A stretch of 64,000 nucleotides of DNA, from the NCBI GenBank assembly GCA_005503085.1, contig SCOI01000019.1:58838-122837 (forward strand), written 5' to 3'. Origin of the DNA: Burkholderiales bacterium C2 (GTDB taxonomy: Bacteria; Pseudomonadota; Gammaproteobacteria; Burkholderiales; Burkholderiaceae_C). A model generated the notes under the pieces. That model had not been told where the DNA came from and did not search any database. It saw only the letters and a program-made list of their open reading frames with translations. Below, piece by piece: positions 42,501-52,375 of this stretch. The translations under genes and the position numbers were made by a program. Numbering within the stretch: position 1 is the stretch's first letter; each line of letters opens with the position of its first letter.

Positions 42501-43493
42501 TCAGAGCCGCAGCGGCACGCTGACGGCGGCGGGGTTGTCCTGCAGGTACTGCCTGACGATGCTGAGAAAATCGCTGTCGGGGGCGAGCCCCAGCCGCGCC
42601 TGGCGCGGCGACTCGAAGCGGGCCGGCCAACCGCCCACCATGCGGGCCACGCCGGCATCGGGCCGGAAGCTGACGCGGGCCACCGCCTCGGGCCCGGCCA
42701 CGGTGGCGAGCGCGTCCAGCATCTGCTGCACGGTGACGGTCAGCGCCGGCAGGTTCAAGGCGGTGCGGCCGCCGAAATCCTCGCGGCTGGCTTCGTAGAC
42801 CTTGATCAGCCCGTCAATGGTGGTGGCCGGCGAGGCCAGCGCGATCGCCGTGTCCGGCGCCACCGGGCAGACCGCGTCCAGGCCCGCCAGCGGCTCGCGG
42901 ATGATGGCCGACAGAAAACCCGAGGCCGCGCCATTGGGCCGGCCCGGCCGCACCGACACCGTCATCAGCCGCGCCGTGCGGCCGTCGATATAGCCCTTGC
43001 GGCTGTAGTCGGCCACCAGCTGCTCGCAGATGAATTTGTGGATGCCATAAGAAGACTGCGGCGTCGGCAGTGTGTCGTCGCGCACCACGGCCGGCAGCGG
43101 CAGCGCCGGGTCGGATCCGAACACCGCGACCGAGCTGGCGAACACCAGGCGCGCCGGCTTCTGCGCCGCCCGCAGCGCGTCGAGCAGAGCCCGGGTCGTG
43201 TCGAGATTGGAGCGCAGGCCCAGCTCGAAATCGGCCTCGCATTCGGCCGACACGGCCGATGCCAGATGGAACACGCCGTCGAAGCCCTCCGCACCCAGCG
43301 CCGCGCACTGATCGAGCAAGGCACCAGTGCGGGCCTGCACGCGCGCATCGGCCAGCAGATCGGCCGGCGGCGGGAACAGATCGGCCAGCACCAGCGCGCT
43401 GATGGGCTGGCCGGCCAGGCTGCCGCGCGCCAGCAGCGTGCGCGCCAGCCGAGCGCCGAGGAAGCCGGCGCCGCCGGTGATCAAGAGCTTCAT
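42501..43493 (-). CDS. denD: D-erythronate dehydrogenase
   Basis: NAD-dependent oxidation of D-erythronate to 2-oxo-tetronate. The 330-residue protein is of the epimerase/dehydratase (extended SDR) type, with [19 protein letters not shown], a catalytic SSYGIHK triad region and [21 protein letters not shown]. The assignment rests on its place in a locus with otnI, otnC, otnK and ltnD, the set described for four-carbon acid-sugar catabolism. Its ATG overlaps the otnI stop (ATGA). Confidence 0.88.
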   Translation of the reverse strand: MKLLITGGAGFLGARLARTLLARGSLAGQPISALVLADLFPPPADLLADARVQARTGALLDQCAALGAEGFDGVFHLASAVSAECEADFELGLRSNLDTTRALLDALRAAQKPARLVFASSVAVFGSDPALPLPAVVRDDTLPTPQSSYGIHKFICEQLVADYSRKGYIDGRTARLMTVSVRPGRPNGAASGFLSAIIREPLAGLDAVCPVAPDTAIALASPATTIDGLIKVYEASREDFGGRTALNLPALTVTVQQMLDALATVAGPEAVARVSFRPDAGVARMVGGWPARFESPRQARLGLAPDSDFLSIVRQYLQDNPAAVSVPLRL

Positions 43494-44278
43494 GATTGGG
43501 AATCCTTGTAGGGGGCGAACCAGCCGAGGCCCGCCGAGGTCCCTGCCCGCGGCCGGTACTCGGCGCCGACATGGCCGGCGTAGCCCAGCTCGTCGAGCAG
43601 CGCGAACAGCCAGGGATAGTTCAGCTCGCCGAGATCGGGCTCGTGCCGATCCGGCACGCCGGCGACCTGGATGTGGCCCACCGCACCGCCGGGCACCAGG
43701 TACTGGCGCAGCTTCGTCGCCAGATCACCCTCGACGATCTGGCAGTGATAGAGGTCCATCTGCAGCTTCAGATTCGGCGCGCCGATCTCGGCGATCAGCG
43801 CATGGGCCTCGTCCTGGCGGTTCAAAAAGTAGCCGGGAATGTCGCGGGTGTTGATGGGCTCGATCAGCACCTCAAGGCCTTGCGCCCTCGCCTGCCCGGC
43901 CGCCCAGGCCAGATTGGCCAGATAGGTCTCGCGCACGGCACCGGCCGAGCGCAGGCCGGCCATCACATGGATGCGCGGGCAGGCCAGGGCCTCGGCATAG
44001 GGCAGGGCCTGCTCGACAAAGCCACGCCGGAATTCGTCCTCACGGCCGGGCAGCGCCGCGATGCCGCGTTCGCCGGCCTCGAAGTCGCCGGGCGGAGCAT
44101 TGAACAAGACCTGGCGCAAGCCGGCATCGCGCAGCCGCGCGGCCAGCTCAGTCCGCTCGAAGGCGTAGGGAAACAGATACTCGACCGCCTTGAAGCCATC
44201 GCGCGCGGCCGCCGCAAAGCGGTCGAAAAAATCATGCTCCGTGTACATCATCGATAGATTGGCGGCGAAACGGGGCAT
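43490..44278 (-). CDS. otnI: 2-oxo-tetronate isomerase (hydroxypyruvate isomerase family)
   Basis: TIM-barrel isomerase that converts 2-oxo-tetronate to 3-oxo-tetronate, linking the erythronate branch to the kinase. The 262-residue protein begins [16 protein letters not shown], with metal-binding [12 protein letters not shown] and [12 protein letters not shown] and the late [15 protein letters not shown], as in the hydroxypyruvate isomerase family. I chose the ATG at 44278 (AAGGA 7 bp upstream) over 44305. Context makes OtnI more likely than hydroxypyruvate isomerase. Confidence 0.9.
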   Translation of the reverse strand: MPRFAANLSMMYTEHDFFDRFAAAARDGFKAVEYLFPYAFERTELAARLRDAGLRQVLFNAPPGDFEAGERGIAALPGREDEFRRGFVEQALPYAEALACPRIHVMAGLRSAGAVRETYLANLAWAAGQARAQGLEVLIEPINTRDIPGYFLNRQDEAHALIAEIGAPNLKLQMDLYHCQIVEGDLATKLRQYLVPGGAVGHIQVAGVPDRHEPDLGELNYPWLFALLDELGYAGHVGAEYRPRAGTSAGLGWFAPYKDSQS

Positions 44279-44291
44279 GTGTTTTTCCTTC

Positions 44292-44951
44292 TTACCAGCG
44301 CGCACCGAAATGCTGGCGCAGCTCGTCGATCTGCTGATCGTTCAGCGGTGCCGGCTTCGGATCGCTGATCAGCCACAGCCGGGCGGTCTCTTCCAGCTCT
44401 TCCAGCACCGCCATCGCCTGGGCCGGCGAGTCGTGCCAGACATTGGGACCCAGCCGATCCATCAGCAGTGCGCGAATCGGTGCACCGCTGCGCTGGGCCC
44501 GCAGGATCGCGGCGGCGGCGGCCTCGGCTGCGGCCGGGTCGCCGGGCCGGTGGTAGCGGATCAGCGGCACATGGCCGACCTTCATCACGTAATAAGGCGT
44601 GATCGGCGGCAGGATGTCCTGCTCGCGCCAGACGCCGGCCAGGCTCAGCGCCACCAGATGGCTGCTGTGCGTGTGGATCACACAGCCTGCTTGCGGCTCG
44701 GCCTCATAGATGCGCCGGTGCAGCGCCAGGGTCTTGCTGGCACGCGCGCCGGACAGCTGCTGACCATCCAGCGCCACCAGGGCCAGGTCTTGCGGATTCA
44801 GAAAGCCCAGGCAGGCGTCGGTGGGTGTGATCAGAAAGCCCTGCTCATCGGGCAGGCGCACGCTGATATTGCCGGCCGTCGCATGCACATAGCCGCGCTC
44901 GAACAGCGAGCGGCCGACGCGGCAGATCTCGGTGCGCAAGCTGTCCATCAT
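44292..44951 (-). CDS. otnC: 3-oxo-tetronate 4-phosphate decarboxylase (class II aldolase family)
   Basis: Zinc-dependent class II aldolase/adducin-fold enzyme that decarboxylates 3-oxo-tetronate 4-phosphate to dihydroxyacetone phosphate. The 219-residue protein has the zinc motif [14 protein letters not shown] and the acidic active-site part [18 protein letters not shown] at 44951 overlaps the kinase stop as TGATG. Family members may be fuculose-phosphate aldolases, but the kinase and dehydrogenase neighbours fix the role. Confidence 0.92.
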   Translation of the reverse strand: MMDSLRTEICRVGRSLFERGYVHATAGNISVRLPDEQGFLITPTDACLGFLNPQDLALVALDGQQLSGARASKTLALHRRIYEAEPQAGCVIHTHSSHLVALSLAGVWREQDILPPITPYYVMKVGHVPLIRYHRPGDPAAAEAAAAAILRAQRSGAPIRALLMDRLGPNVWHDSPAQAMAVLEELEETARLWLISDPKPAPLNDQQIDELRQHFGARW

Positions 44952-46234
44952 CAACTCACCATCCCCAGCGCCTTGGCAAAGAAATCGACGCTGCCGAAAT
45001 TGCCGGACTTCAGCGCCAGCAACAGCGCCCGGCCCTCGGCCTGCGTCCAGGGCACGCCCGGATCAATCGTCGCGCCGATGCGCAGCGAGCGCACGCACAG
45101 GGCCTGCACCACCGCGCCCGAGGTCTCGCCGCCGGCCACCACCAGGCGGCGCACGCCGCCACGCTCGACCAGCCCCTGCGCGATCTGGGCCAGACAGTGC
45201 TCGACCAGCTGACCGGCCCGCGCCACGCCCAGGGCCTCTTGCACCGCCTTCACATCGGCGGGCTCCGCCGTCGCATAGATCAGCACCGGATCGGGTTGCC
45301 GGGCCGCCCAGGCCAGGGCTTGCTCGGCTTGCGCTTCGCCGGCAGCCAATGCCAGCGCATCGATCTGGAAGCCCGGACGTCCATCACCAAGCCAGTGACA
45401 GACCTGCGCATTGGTCGCCGCCGAGCAGGAGCCCGACAGCACCGCCGCCGCGCCGCCGACCGCCGGCAACACGGCCGCGCCGGCATCGGGCTGGAGCCAG
45501 CCACGCGCGGCATAGACCTCGGGCAGGCCCAGCGCGACGCCGGAGCCGGCGGTGATCAAGGGCAGATCGTCGCAGGCCTGGGCCAGCACGCACAGATCCT
45601 CGTTGCTTATCGCATCGGCGACGGCCAGGCGCACGCCCTCGCCGCGCAGCGCCGCGATGCGCTCGCGCGTCGCGGCCACGCCCCGGGCGATGCTGTCGTA
45701 GCGCAGCAGGCCCACGCGGGACTGCGGCGCCTGCTGCTGCAGCACGCGCACCAGATTGGCATCCCGCATCGGCGTCAACGGGTGATCGCGCATGGCCGAG
45801 TCGCTGAGCAGTTGGTCGGCCACGAAGAGATGGCCACGGAACACCGTGCGGCCGTTCTCCGGGAAGGCCGGGCAGGCGATCGCGAAGTCGGTGCCCAGCG
45901 CCGCCATCAGCGCCTCGGTCACCGGGCCGATATTGCCGGCCGCGGTGGAGTCGAAAGTGGAGCAGTATTTGAAATAGAACTGGCGCGCGCCGGCGGCCTG
46001 CAACCAGCGCAGCGCGGCCAGCGACTCGGCCACCGCCTCGGCGGCCGGCGTGGTGCGCGACTTCAAGGCGATGACCACCGCATCCGCCTCGGGCAGAGCA
46101 TCGCCCTCGCCCGGCACGCCGATCAGCTGCAGCGTGCGCATGCCGGCGCGCACCAGCATGCTGGCCACATCGGTGGCGCCGGTGAAGTCATCGGCGATCA
46201 CGCCGAGCACGATGCTGCTGCGTTGCGCCCTCAT
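44951..46234 (-). CDS. otnK: 3-oxo-tetronate kinase (DUF1537 family)
   Basis: ATP-dependent phosphorylation of 3-oxo-tetronate at C4. The 427-residue protein has the N-terminal VIADDFTGATDVASMLVRAG, the substrate block FYFKYCSTFDSTAAGNIG, SGSCSAATNAQV, and the C-terminal nucleotide site VVAGGETSGAVVQAL. It is the second DUF1537 kinase of the locus; otnC next to it and ltnD upstream point to tetronates. It overlaps ltnD by four bases. Confidence 0.93.
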   Translation of the reverse strand: MRAQRSSIVLGVIADDFTGATDVASMLVRAGMRTLQLIGVPGEGDALPEADAVVIALKSRTTPAAEAVAESLAALRWLQAAGARQFYFKYCSTFDSTAAGNIGPVTEALMAALGTDFAIACPAFPENGRTVFRGHLFVADQLLSDSAMRDHPLTPMRDANLVRVLQQQAPQSRVGLLRYDSIARGVAATRERIAALRGEGVRLAVADAISNEDLCVLAQACDDLPLITAGSGVALGLPEVYAARGWLQPDAGAAVLPAVGGAAAVLSGSCSAATNAQVCHWLGDGRPGFQIDALALAAGEAQAEQALAWAARQPDPVLIYATAEPADVKAVQEALGVARAGQLVEHCLAQIAQGLVERGGVRRLVVAGGETSGAVVQALCVRSLRIGATIDPGVPWTQAEGRALLLALKSGNFGSVDFFAKALGMVS

Positions 46235-47163
46235 GCGCTCGCCTTCGGCAGCTCGATATCGGCCAGTTCGGCATAGAACTTGATCACCGCCGCATCGTCC
46301 TCGGCACCATGGCCGGCGGCAGCGGTGGCCAGATAGAGCTGGTGGGCCTGGGCCGCCAGCGGCAGCGGGAAGTGCAGCTTGCGCGCCGCGTCCAGCACGA
46401 TGCCCAGGTCCTTGATGAAGATATTGACGGCCGACAGCGGCCGGTAGTCACCGTCGAGGATATGGGGCACGCGGTTCTGGAACATCCAGCTGCTGCCGGC
46501 CGAGTTGCAGATCACTTCGTAGAGCTGGCGCGGATCGGCGCCGGCCCGCATGCCCAGCGCCATCGCCTCGCAGGCCGCCGCGATATGCACGCCGGCCAGA
46601 TGCTGGTTGACCATCTTGACGGTGGAGCCGACGCCGGCCTTGTCGCCGAGCCGGTAGACCTTGCCGGCGATCGCGTCCAGCGCCGCGCCGGCCGCCGCAA
46701 AAGCCTCGGGCTTGCCCGAAGCCATCACCGTCATCTGGCCCTCGGCCGCCTTCTTCGCGCCGCCCGAGACCGGGCCGTCGATCAGCCACAGGCCGCGCTC
46801 GGCCAGGCGTGCTTCCCACAGCGGCGGCAGCGTCGGGTCGACCGTGGCCGAGCTGACGACCACCGAGCCCGGCTTCAGCAGCTCGCTCAAGCCCTTGGCC
46901 GTCCCATGGCCGAACAGCAGCTGCTCGGTCTGCACGGCGTTGACTACCAGCACCACGACCACATCGCAGTGCGCGGCCAGCTCGGCCAGCGACTCGGTGG
47001 CCGCGCCGCCCTCGGCCGCGAAGCGCTCGCGCGCGGCGGCCGTCAGATCCAGGCCCCAGGTCGGTACGCCGCGCCGCAGCGCCGATACGGCCGCGCCGAA
47101 GCCCATCGAGCCCAGACCGATCACGCCCAGGGTCTTCGCGCTTGTTGTCTGTGCTGCCGTCAT
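46231..47163 (-). CDS. ltnD: L-threonate dehydrogenase (beta-hydroxyacid dehydrogenase family)
   Basis: NAD-dependent oxidation of L-threonate to 2-oxo-tetronate. The 310-residue protein has the cofactor site GVIGLGSMGFGAAVSALRR, DGPVSGGAKKAAEGQM, and the catalytic Lys in KMVNQHLAGVHIA. The family includes 3-hydroxyisobutyrate dehydrogenase and tartronate semialdehyde reductase, but its place next to the kinase and decarboxylase supports LtnD. Start overlaps the regulator stop (ATGA). Confidence 0.92.
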   Translation of the reverse strand: MTAAQTTSAKTLGVIGLGSMGFGAAVSALRRGVPTWGLDLTAAARERFAAEGGAATESLAELAAHCDVVVVLVVNAVQTEQLLFGHGTAKGLSELLKPGSVVVSSATVDPTLPPLWEARLAERGLWLIDGPVSGGAKKAAEGQMTVMASGKPEAFAAAGAALDAIAGKVYRLGDKAGVGSTVKMVNQHLAGVHIAAACEAMALGMRAGADPRQLYEVICNSAGSSWMFQNRVPHILDGDYRPLSAVNIFIKDLGIVLDAARKLHFPLPLAAQAHQLYLATAAAGHGAEDDAAVIKFYAELADIELPKASA

Positions 47164-47918
47164 TGCTTTGCCTTTGTTGCCTTACCGGCTTTCAGCACGC
47201 CGGCGATCTCGAGTCGCCGCGCCGCCTGTTCCATATGGCCGGTGGCCACGCGCCGCGCCGTCAGTGCATCGCGCGCCGCGATCGCCTCGACCAGGGCGCT
47301 GTGCTCCTGGCGCACCGCCTCGGCGAAATCGCGGTGGCGCGCCTCGTTACCGCGCGTGACCCGCATCGCCTCGCGCAGATACTGCTCCAGAAAGCCGAGC
47401 AGGCGGCCGAACTGCGGATTGCCCGAGGCCTCGGCGATCGCGCGGTGCAGGGCCAGGTCTTGATCGACCCCGTCACCACCGGCGGCCACGGCCACCTCGA
47501 TGGCCTGCAAGGCCTTGCGTATCGCCGCGATCTGGGCCCGCGAGGCCCGCTCGGCCGCCAGCGCCGCGATCTCGCCTTCCAGCGCGCGTCGCACCTCGAC
47601 GATCTGCGCCACCGCCTGCAGCGACTCCAGCACCGTCGGATCAAAGGCCAGCGGCTTGTTGGCAGCCGGCGGCGCGACATAGACGCCCGAGCCCTGGCGC
47701 GAGATCAGGAGACCCTGCGACTTCAGCTGATGCACCGCCTCGCGCACCACGGTGCGCGACACGCCATGCAGTTCGCTGAGCTGCTGCTCGGTCGGCAGCC
47801 GGGCGCCGGGCGCCAGGCTGCCGGCCTCGATCTGCCCGGCCAGCAAGGCCGCCAGCCGGTCCGACAGGCGGCTGGCCTGCAGCCGTGGCGCACTGTGCGC
47901 TGCGGCGTTCAGTGACAC
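47160..47918 (-). CDS. FCD/GntR regulator of the threonate/erythronate half
   Basis: FadR/NanR-type transcription factor at the head of the operon. The 252-residue protein has a winged helix (about residues 15-85; LPTEQQLSELHGVSRTVVREAVHQL) and an FCD domain with the metal/ligand residues LHRAIAEASGNPQF and EHSALVEAIAARDALT. It starts at GTG 47918 with a weak ribosome site. Sharing an operon with ltnD-otnK implies autoregulation. Shares only the family with the second regulator at 32.1-32.8 kb. Confidence 0.92.
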   Translation of the reverse strand: MSLNAAAHSAPRLQASRLSDRLAALLAGQIEAGSLAPGARLPTEQQLSELHGVSRTVVREAVHQLKSQGLLISRQGSGVYVAPPAANKPLAFDPTVLESLQAVAQIVEVRRALEGEIAALAAERASRAQIAAIRKALQAIEVAVAAGGDGVDQDLALHRAIAEASGNPQFGRLLGFLEQYLREAMRVTRGNEARHRDFAEAVRQEHSALVEAIAARDALTARRVATGHMEQAARRLEIAGVLKAGKATKAKQ

Positions 47919-47945
47919 GATGGGAAGAAGCTGAAATTCATCAGG

Positions 47946-47956
47946 TCATCCTACAA
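47946..47956 (-). promoter_or_regulatory. Candidate FCD operator upstream of the threonate regulator
   Basis: On the minus strand the sequence is TTGTAGGATGA, matching TGGTATGATGA in the dctM-apnO gap at 9 of 11 positions. It lies 28 bp upstream of the GTG of the regulator, in the 179-bp divergent gap. AGGTCATCCT (47943-47952) is also an inverted pair. Site call is tentative. Confidence 0.35.
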
Positions 47957-48097
47957 CTTTGGAAAAGCAGCGTTCCTGGGGGATACCCTGGCGACCGAGC
48001 CGGCGCGGCACTCCAGATTTGCAAAGCGCTGCCGATACAGCAGACAAGGTCCGCGCCGCGCCGCAGACCCATAACAATCAGGGAGACTCCGACTCGA

Positions 48098-49573
48098 ATG
48101 ACACGCATCAGCTCAGCGGGCTTGAGCCTGCCGACACAACACCTCAGCCCCGTGCGCACGGCAACGCCGGCCCGGCCCACCGCCGTGGCGGTAGAGAGCA
48201 GTGCCTCGCCAGCGCCCACACGGGTGACACTGGACGCTGCGGCCGCCGCCACGGTGGTCTATGCCAAACCCAAGGCTGTCGACGAAGCGCCGTTCGCGAC
48301 GACCCGGTCCTGGGCTTCGCCGCAGCAAGACGCCATCAGCAGCCTGATGGCGCGCAATGGCAGTGCCGGCGGATTGGCCGGGCGCTGGAGCGGGCTGGGC
48401 GGCGCACTGCTGTCACACCTCGCCAGCACGCAGTCGGACTATCGCCAGACCCTGGTCGATGATTCGGCACCGCCTGCGGCCGACGCGATGGCCACAGATC
48501 GCACGAGCGCCCTCGCGGCCCCGGCGCTGGATGGCGCAGACGCGGCCCAGGTCAGCCTGAAGATACGGACCCTCTCGGGGCAGACCGTGGCGCTGAAGAT
48601 CGCCACGAGCGAGCATGAAGGCCGCAGCGGCCTTCGGGTCGAGATCGGCAGCTCGGGCCCGCTGAGCAAGGCGGAGCGCGAGGCCTTGGCCCGGCTCGCC
48701 GAGGGTCTGGACAAGGCGCTGGACGGCCTGGGCCAAGCCGGCGCGCTCAAGCTGGATCTGGCCGGGCTGATGGACTACGACAGCAGCGCGCTGACCAGCG
48801 TGGATCTCACGGTCAGCAACCCCAAGCCCTCGCAAGCCCTGGCTTCGTTCGCGCTGCATCTGGGGACGGACCGCAAGACGCTGGCGCTGGCGGGCAAGGC
48901 GGGCGAGATCGCAGTGGATCTCGACATGAACACGCCCGTGGGTCGGGGCAGCGCGCAGCAGCGGCAGTCCGCGATTCAGCAGCATCTGCAGCAGTTCGAT
49001 GCCGCCGCGCAGCGCAGCCGCGCCGACGCCGCGCTGGTAGCCCTGTTCAAGAACGCCTTCACCCAGCTGCATGCGCAGCCACCCAGCCAGGCGGCGTCCC
49101 GGGCCGAGGCCTTGAGCCCGGCGCTGGAGCGGCAGGTGCAGCCCCTGCTCAGCGGCTTGATGGATTTCCAGGCCAGTTTCGGCGGCGACTTCGAGAGAAG
49201 CAACCCGGCGGGCGCCGTCACCGAGGCCGGCCGCGCCGACTACCAGCTCAGCCAGAAGACCACGCTGCGCCGACACGGCGCCGCCGACGACAGGTCCATC
49301 ACCCAGACGCAGAGTGAGAAGCTGGATGCGCATGCCAAGAAATCGCGCACCGGCGGCATGCTGGACACCCGAAGCGGCAACTACGACGTCAACAAGATCC
49401 AGGACCGCAACACGGTCACGACCTTGATCGAGGCGACCGAGGGCCAGCTGACCCGCGCGCTGAAGAAGATCGACCAGCATCAGTTGCACACCTACGAGAA
49501 GCTGGTGGACCACCGCGTCGAGGAGCGGCGCAGCACGCCGCTGGCCAAGAACACGCTGGAACGGCTGCTTTAG
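48098..49573 (+). CDS. Hypothetical protein, 491 aa, unrecognised
   Basis: I do not recognise the family. The product begins MTRISSAGLSLPTQHLSP and has a long low-complexity Ala/Thr/Pro N-terminal third, then from about residue 150 an ordered domain (SLKIRTLSGQTVALKIATSE; GLRVEIGSSGPLSKAERE; DLAGLMDYDSSALTSVDLTV), and a charged, helical tail rich in Lys, Arg, Gln. No signal peptide, no membrane segments. The ordered domain repeats beta-strand runs like an adhesin or flagellar-type accessory, but no match is claimed. GGGAG precedes the ATG at 48098. Divergent from the threonate regulator. Confidence 0.75.
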   Translation: MTRISSAGLSLPTQHLSPVRTATPARPTAVAVESSASPAPTRVTLDAAAAATVVYAKPKAVDEAPFATTRSWASPQQDAISSLMARNGSAGGLAGRWSGLGGALLSHLASTQSDYRQTLVDDSAPPAADAMATDRTSALAAPALDGADAAQVSLKIRTLSGQTVALKIATSEHEGRSGLRVEIGSSGPLSKAEREALARLAEGLDKALDGLGQAGALKLDLAGLMDYDSSALTSVDLTVSNPKPSQALASFALHLGTDRKTLALAGKAGEIAVDLDMNTPVGRGSAQQRQSAIQQHLQQFDAAAQRSRADAALVALFKNAFTQLHAQPPSQAASRAEALSPALERQVQPLLSGLMDFQASFGGDFERSNPAGAVTEAGRADYQLSQKTTLRRHGAADDRSITQTQSEKLDAHAKKSRTGGMLDTRSGNYDVNKIQDRNTVTTLIEATEGQLTRALKKIDQHQLHTYEKLVDHRVEERRSTPLAKNTLERLL

Positions 49574-49742
49574 CTAGCCGGCGCCGCCGGCGCTGCTCCT
49601 CGGTCACAAGACTTCATCTTGCGTCTTTGTAAGCCCGCCGCAATGTAGTCCAACAAAAGGCAACGCCGTGCGCCGAAGCGGGCCGGCGCCGTTAGATTGG
49701 CCACTCCGAACCGCCCCCAATGAAAACATCAGGAGCAAGCCC

Positions 49743-52367
49743 GTGTCCCAAGCCATCGTCAAGCCGCAGTTCCGTCGGCAAGTCCTCCCCACGCTGATCA
49801 CCCTGGTCCTCGGCACGCTGGCCGCCACAGCGACTGCCCAGAGCCAGGAGTCGGCGGCGACCGGCACCGAGGCCAAGGAGAAGCTGGACACGGTGGAGAT
49901 CACCGGCGTGCGCGCGACGCTCAAGCGCAATCTGGCAGAGAAGCGCGAGTCGCTCAATATCGTCGACTCGATCAGTGCCGAGGATGTCGGCAAGTTCCCC
50001 GACAAGAACGTGGCCGATTCGCTGCAGCGCGTGCCCGGCATCTCGGTGGACCGCATCTGGGGCGAGGGCAAGGCCATCTTCGTGCGCGGCACCGACAAGA
50101 ATCTCAATATGACCCAGCTCAACGGGCAGGCCGTCGCCTCCTCCGAGTGGTGGCTCAATGAACCGCAGACCCGCAGCTTCAACTACGACGTGCTGCCGTC
50201 CGAGATCGTCGGCAGCCTCGATGTCTACAAAAGCCCCTCGGCCGACCTCGACGAGGGCAGCATCGGCGGCCTGGTGATCGTCAAGACGCGCCGGCCGCTG
50301 GACTTCAAGCAGCGCCTGACGCTGCAGGCCGCCGCCGAGGCGATGCACAGCAAGCTGCCGGGCAAGACCGATCCGCAGCTGTCCGGCCTCTTGAACTGGC
50401 AGAACGAAGACCGCAGCTTCGGCGTGCTGCTGGCCATCAGCAGCCAGCGCCGCCATATGCGGCGTGACGGCCTGGAGATGTTCCCCGACGGCAAGTACGA
50501 GGTGGTCGACCAGAACGGCGCCGTCACCACCGCCTACGCGCCCTGGGGCGGCGGCTCGGCCATCTTCCGCCAGGACCGCCACCGCACCACCACCAATCTG
50601 TCGCTGCAGTTCCGGCCCAACCCGGCCACCGATCTGGTGCTGAATCTGATGGATTCAGACATGAAGATGGACAACAGCAACCAGAACTATCTGTGGCAGG
50701 CCGGCGGCCTGGCGGTGAACGGCCGCATCGCCGTCACCGACCCGAAGTTCATCAGCGTGTCGGACGGCTCCAAGGCCCTGGTGGGCGGCACGGTGGGGCC
50801 GAAGACCGGCGTTTCGTTCGAGCCTATCTATCGCAAGTCCTATATCAAGTCGCGCGTGGCCGATCTCGACGGCAACTACCAGGGCGGCAACTGGAAGCTG
50901 CACGGCCAGCTCGGCACGACCTCCAGCGAAGGCGGCAGCTCGCATGACCGCCACTTCTGGATGGAGGGCGACACCCGGGTGCAGCTCGATCTGGGCCCCG
51001 ACAAATACGGCGTCAAGTACCTGGACATCAATCCGCTGGATCCGAAGGCGCTGACCCTGAAGGCCGGCGACGACCGCATCCGCCGCATGGAGAGCAAGGA
51101 GAACTATGCCCAGGGAGATCTGAGCTGGGAGTTCGACAACAGCCTGCTGCACACCGTCAAAGTGGGCCTGAAGCTGCGCGACAACACGCTGCGCAACAGC
51201 CGCATCCAGGGCACGGCCGGGCCGGGCTCGGCCGGCTGGCAATCGTTCTCGCTGGCCGAGCTGTCCAGCGGCGCCTCGCCGCACCTGAGCCAGCAGGCCG
51301 GCCACCCCGGCGCGCTGACCCAGTACGCCTGGTATGACGACGGCCTGGTGGCGAGCAAGGGCATCCCGATGTTCGACAAGGCCATGGTCTACAAGGACGT
51401 ACCCAATGAGAACTACAAGATCCATGAGCGCATCAGTGCGGCCTATGTGAAGGCGGATTTCGGCCTGGACAAATGGCGCGGCGACGTGGGCCTGCGCCTG
51501 GTCCGCACCGCGCAGAGCTCGGAAGGCTTTCTCGGCGGCGCCGGCGGCAGCTTCACGCCGACCCGGGTCGAGCACAACTACACCGACGCCTTGCCCAATC
51601 TGAACCTGGTCTACCAGCTGCGCAAGGATGTGATGCTGCGCGGCGCCGTGGCCCGGACGATGGCGCGCCAGACCTTCGACCTGCTGAGCCCCGGCATGCG
51701 CCGCGACGGCACCGTGCTGAGCCGTGCCTATGCCGGCAACCCGCTGCTCAAGCCGGTGCATGCCAAGCAGGCCGAGATTGGCGCCGAGTGGTACTACGCC
51801 GACGCCGCGCTGGCCTCGGCCACCTTCTTCGTCAAGCGGCTCGACACCTTCACCTACAAGGCCTCGAAGCAGGAGCAGGTCGGCGGCGAGACCCTGACGG
51901 TGGAGCGCCCCTACAACGCCGACAACGGCGCCGACATCAAGGGCATCGAGCTGCAGTGGCAGCAGCCCTTCGGCCAGAGCGGCTTCGGCACGGTCGTCAA
52001 CTACACCTTCACCGATGCCAAGGCCGGCGCGGTGGCGGGCCAGCCGCGCCTGAACGTGCTGGGCAACTCGCGCGACCAGTTCAATATCAGCGGCTACTAC
52101 GAGCGCCACGGCATCAGCCTGCGCGTCTCTTACAACTATCGCTCCAAGAGCTATGGCGATGTGCAGATGGGCGGCCAGGTCGTCAACGGCGACTATGGCC
52201 AGTGGGACGCCTCGGCCAGCTGGGACATTAGCCCCAAGCTCGCGCTGTACGCCTCGGCCGTCAATATCAATAACGAGGTGATACGCGCCAACACCGCCGA
52301 CGGCCTGCCGATCGGCGTCTACGAGAACGGGGCCCGCTACAGCATCGGCCTGCGCGCGAAGTTCTGA
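49743..52367 (+). CDS. TonB-dependent outer-membrane receptor (TonB-Xanth-Caul type)
   Basis: Outer-membrane importer powered by TonB, probably for an oligosaccharide. The 874-residue precursor has a signal peptide (about residues 1-36, ending TATAQ), a plug domain with VEITGVRATLKRNLAEKRES and DVGKFPDKNVADSLQRVPGI, and a 22-strand barrel ending in ARYSIGLRAKF. The plug motifs are typical of the Xanthomonas/Caulobacter-like sugar receptors. GTG at 49743 is preceded by AGGAGC. A sugar permease follows 8 bp later, so the pair forms an uptake unit across both membranes. Confidence 0.94.
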   Translation: MSQAIVKPQFRRQVLPTLITLVLGTLAATATAQSQESAATGTEAKEKLDTVEITGVRATLKRNLAEKRESLNIVDSISAEDVGKFPDKNVADSLQRVPGISVDRIWGEGKAIFVRGTDKNLNMTQLNGQAVASSEWWLNEPQTRSFNYDVLPSEIVGSLDVYKSPSADLDEGSIGGLVIVKTRRPLDFKQRLTLQAAAEAMHSKLPGKTDPQLSGLLNWQNEDRSFGVLLAISSQRRHMRRDGLEMFPDGKYEVVDQNGAVTTAYAPWGGGSAIFRQDRHRTTTNLSLQFRPNPATDLVLNLMDSDMKMDNSNQNYLWQAGGLAVNGRIAVTDPKFISVSDGSKALVGGTVGPKTGVSFEPIYRKSYIKSRVADLDGNYQGGNWKLHGQLGTTSSEGGSSHDRHFWMEGDTRVQLDLGPDKYGVKYLDINPLDPKALTLKAGDDRIRRMESKENYAQGDLSWEFDNSLLHTVKVGLKLRDNTLRNSRIQGTAGPGSAGWQSFSLAELSSGASPHLSQQAGHPGALTQYAWYDDGLVASKGIPMFDKAMVYKDVPNENYKIHERISAAYVKADFGLDKWRGDVGLRLVRTAQSSEGFLGGAGGSFTPTRVEHNYTDALPNLNLVYQLRKDVMLRGAVARTMARQTFDLLSPGMRRDGTVLSRAYAGNPLLKPVHAKQAEIGAEWYYADAALASATFFVKRLDTFTYKASKQEQVGGETLTVERPYNADNGADIKGIELQWQQPFGQSGFGTVVNYTFTDAKAGAVAGQPRLNVLGNSRDQFNISGYYERHGISLRVSYNYRSKSYGDVQMGGQVVNGDYGQWDASASWDISPKLALYASAVNINNEVIRANTADGLPIGVYENGARYSIGLRAKF

Positions 52368-52375
52368 GAGCCGGG

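Noticed and set aside
43490..44278. Hydroxypyruvate isomerase for the TIM-barrel gene
   Set aside because: Context of ltnD-otnK-otnC-denD makes 2-oxo-tetronate isomerase more likely.
49576..49591. GC-rich inverted sequence after the 491-residue gene as a terminator
   Set aside because: Short loop ambiguity and no T run follow; not convincing.
49625..49659. CTTTGT...ACAAAAG inverted pair before the TonB gene as operator
   Set aside because: Imperfect arms, long spacer, no matched site elsewhere.
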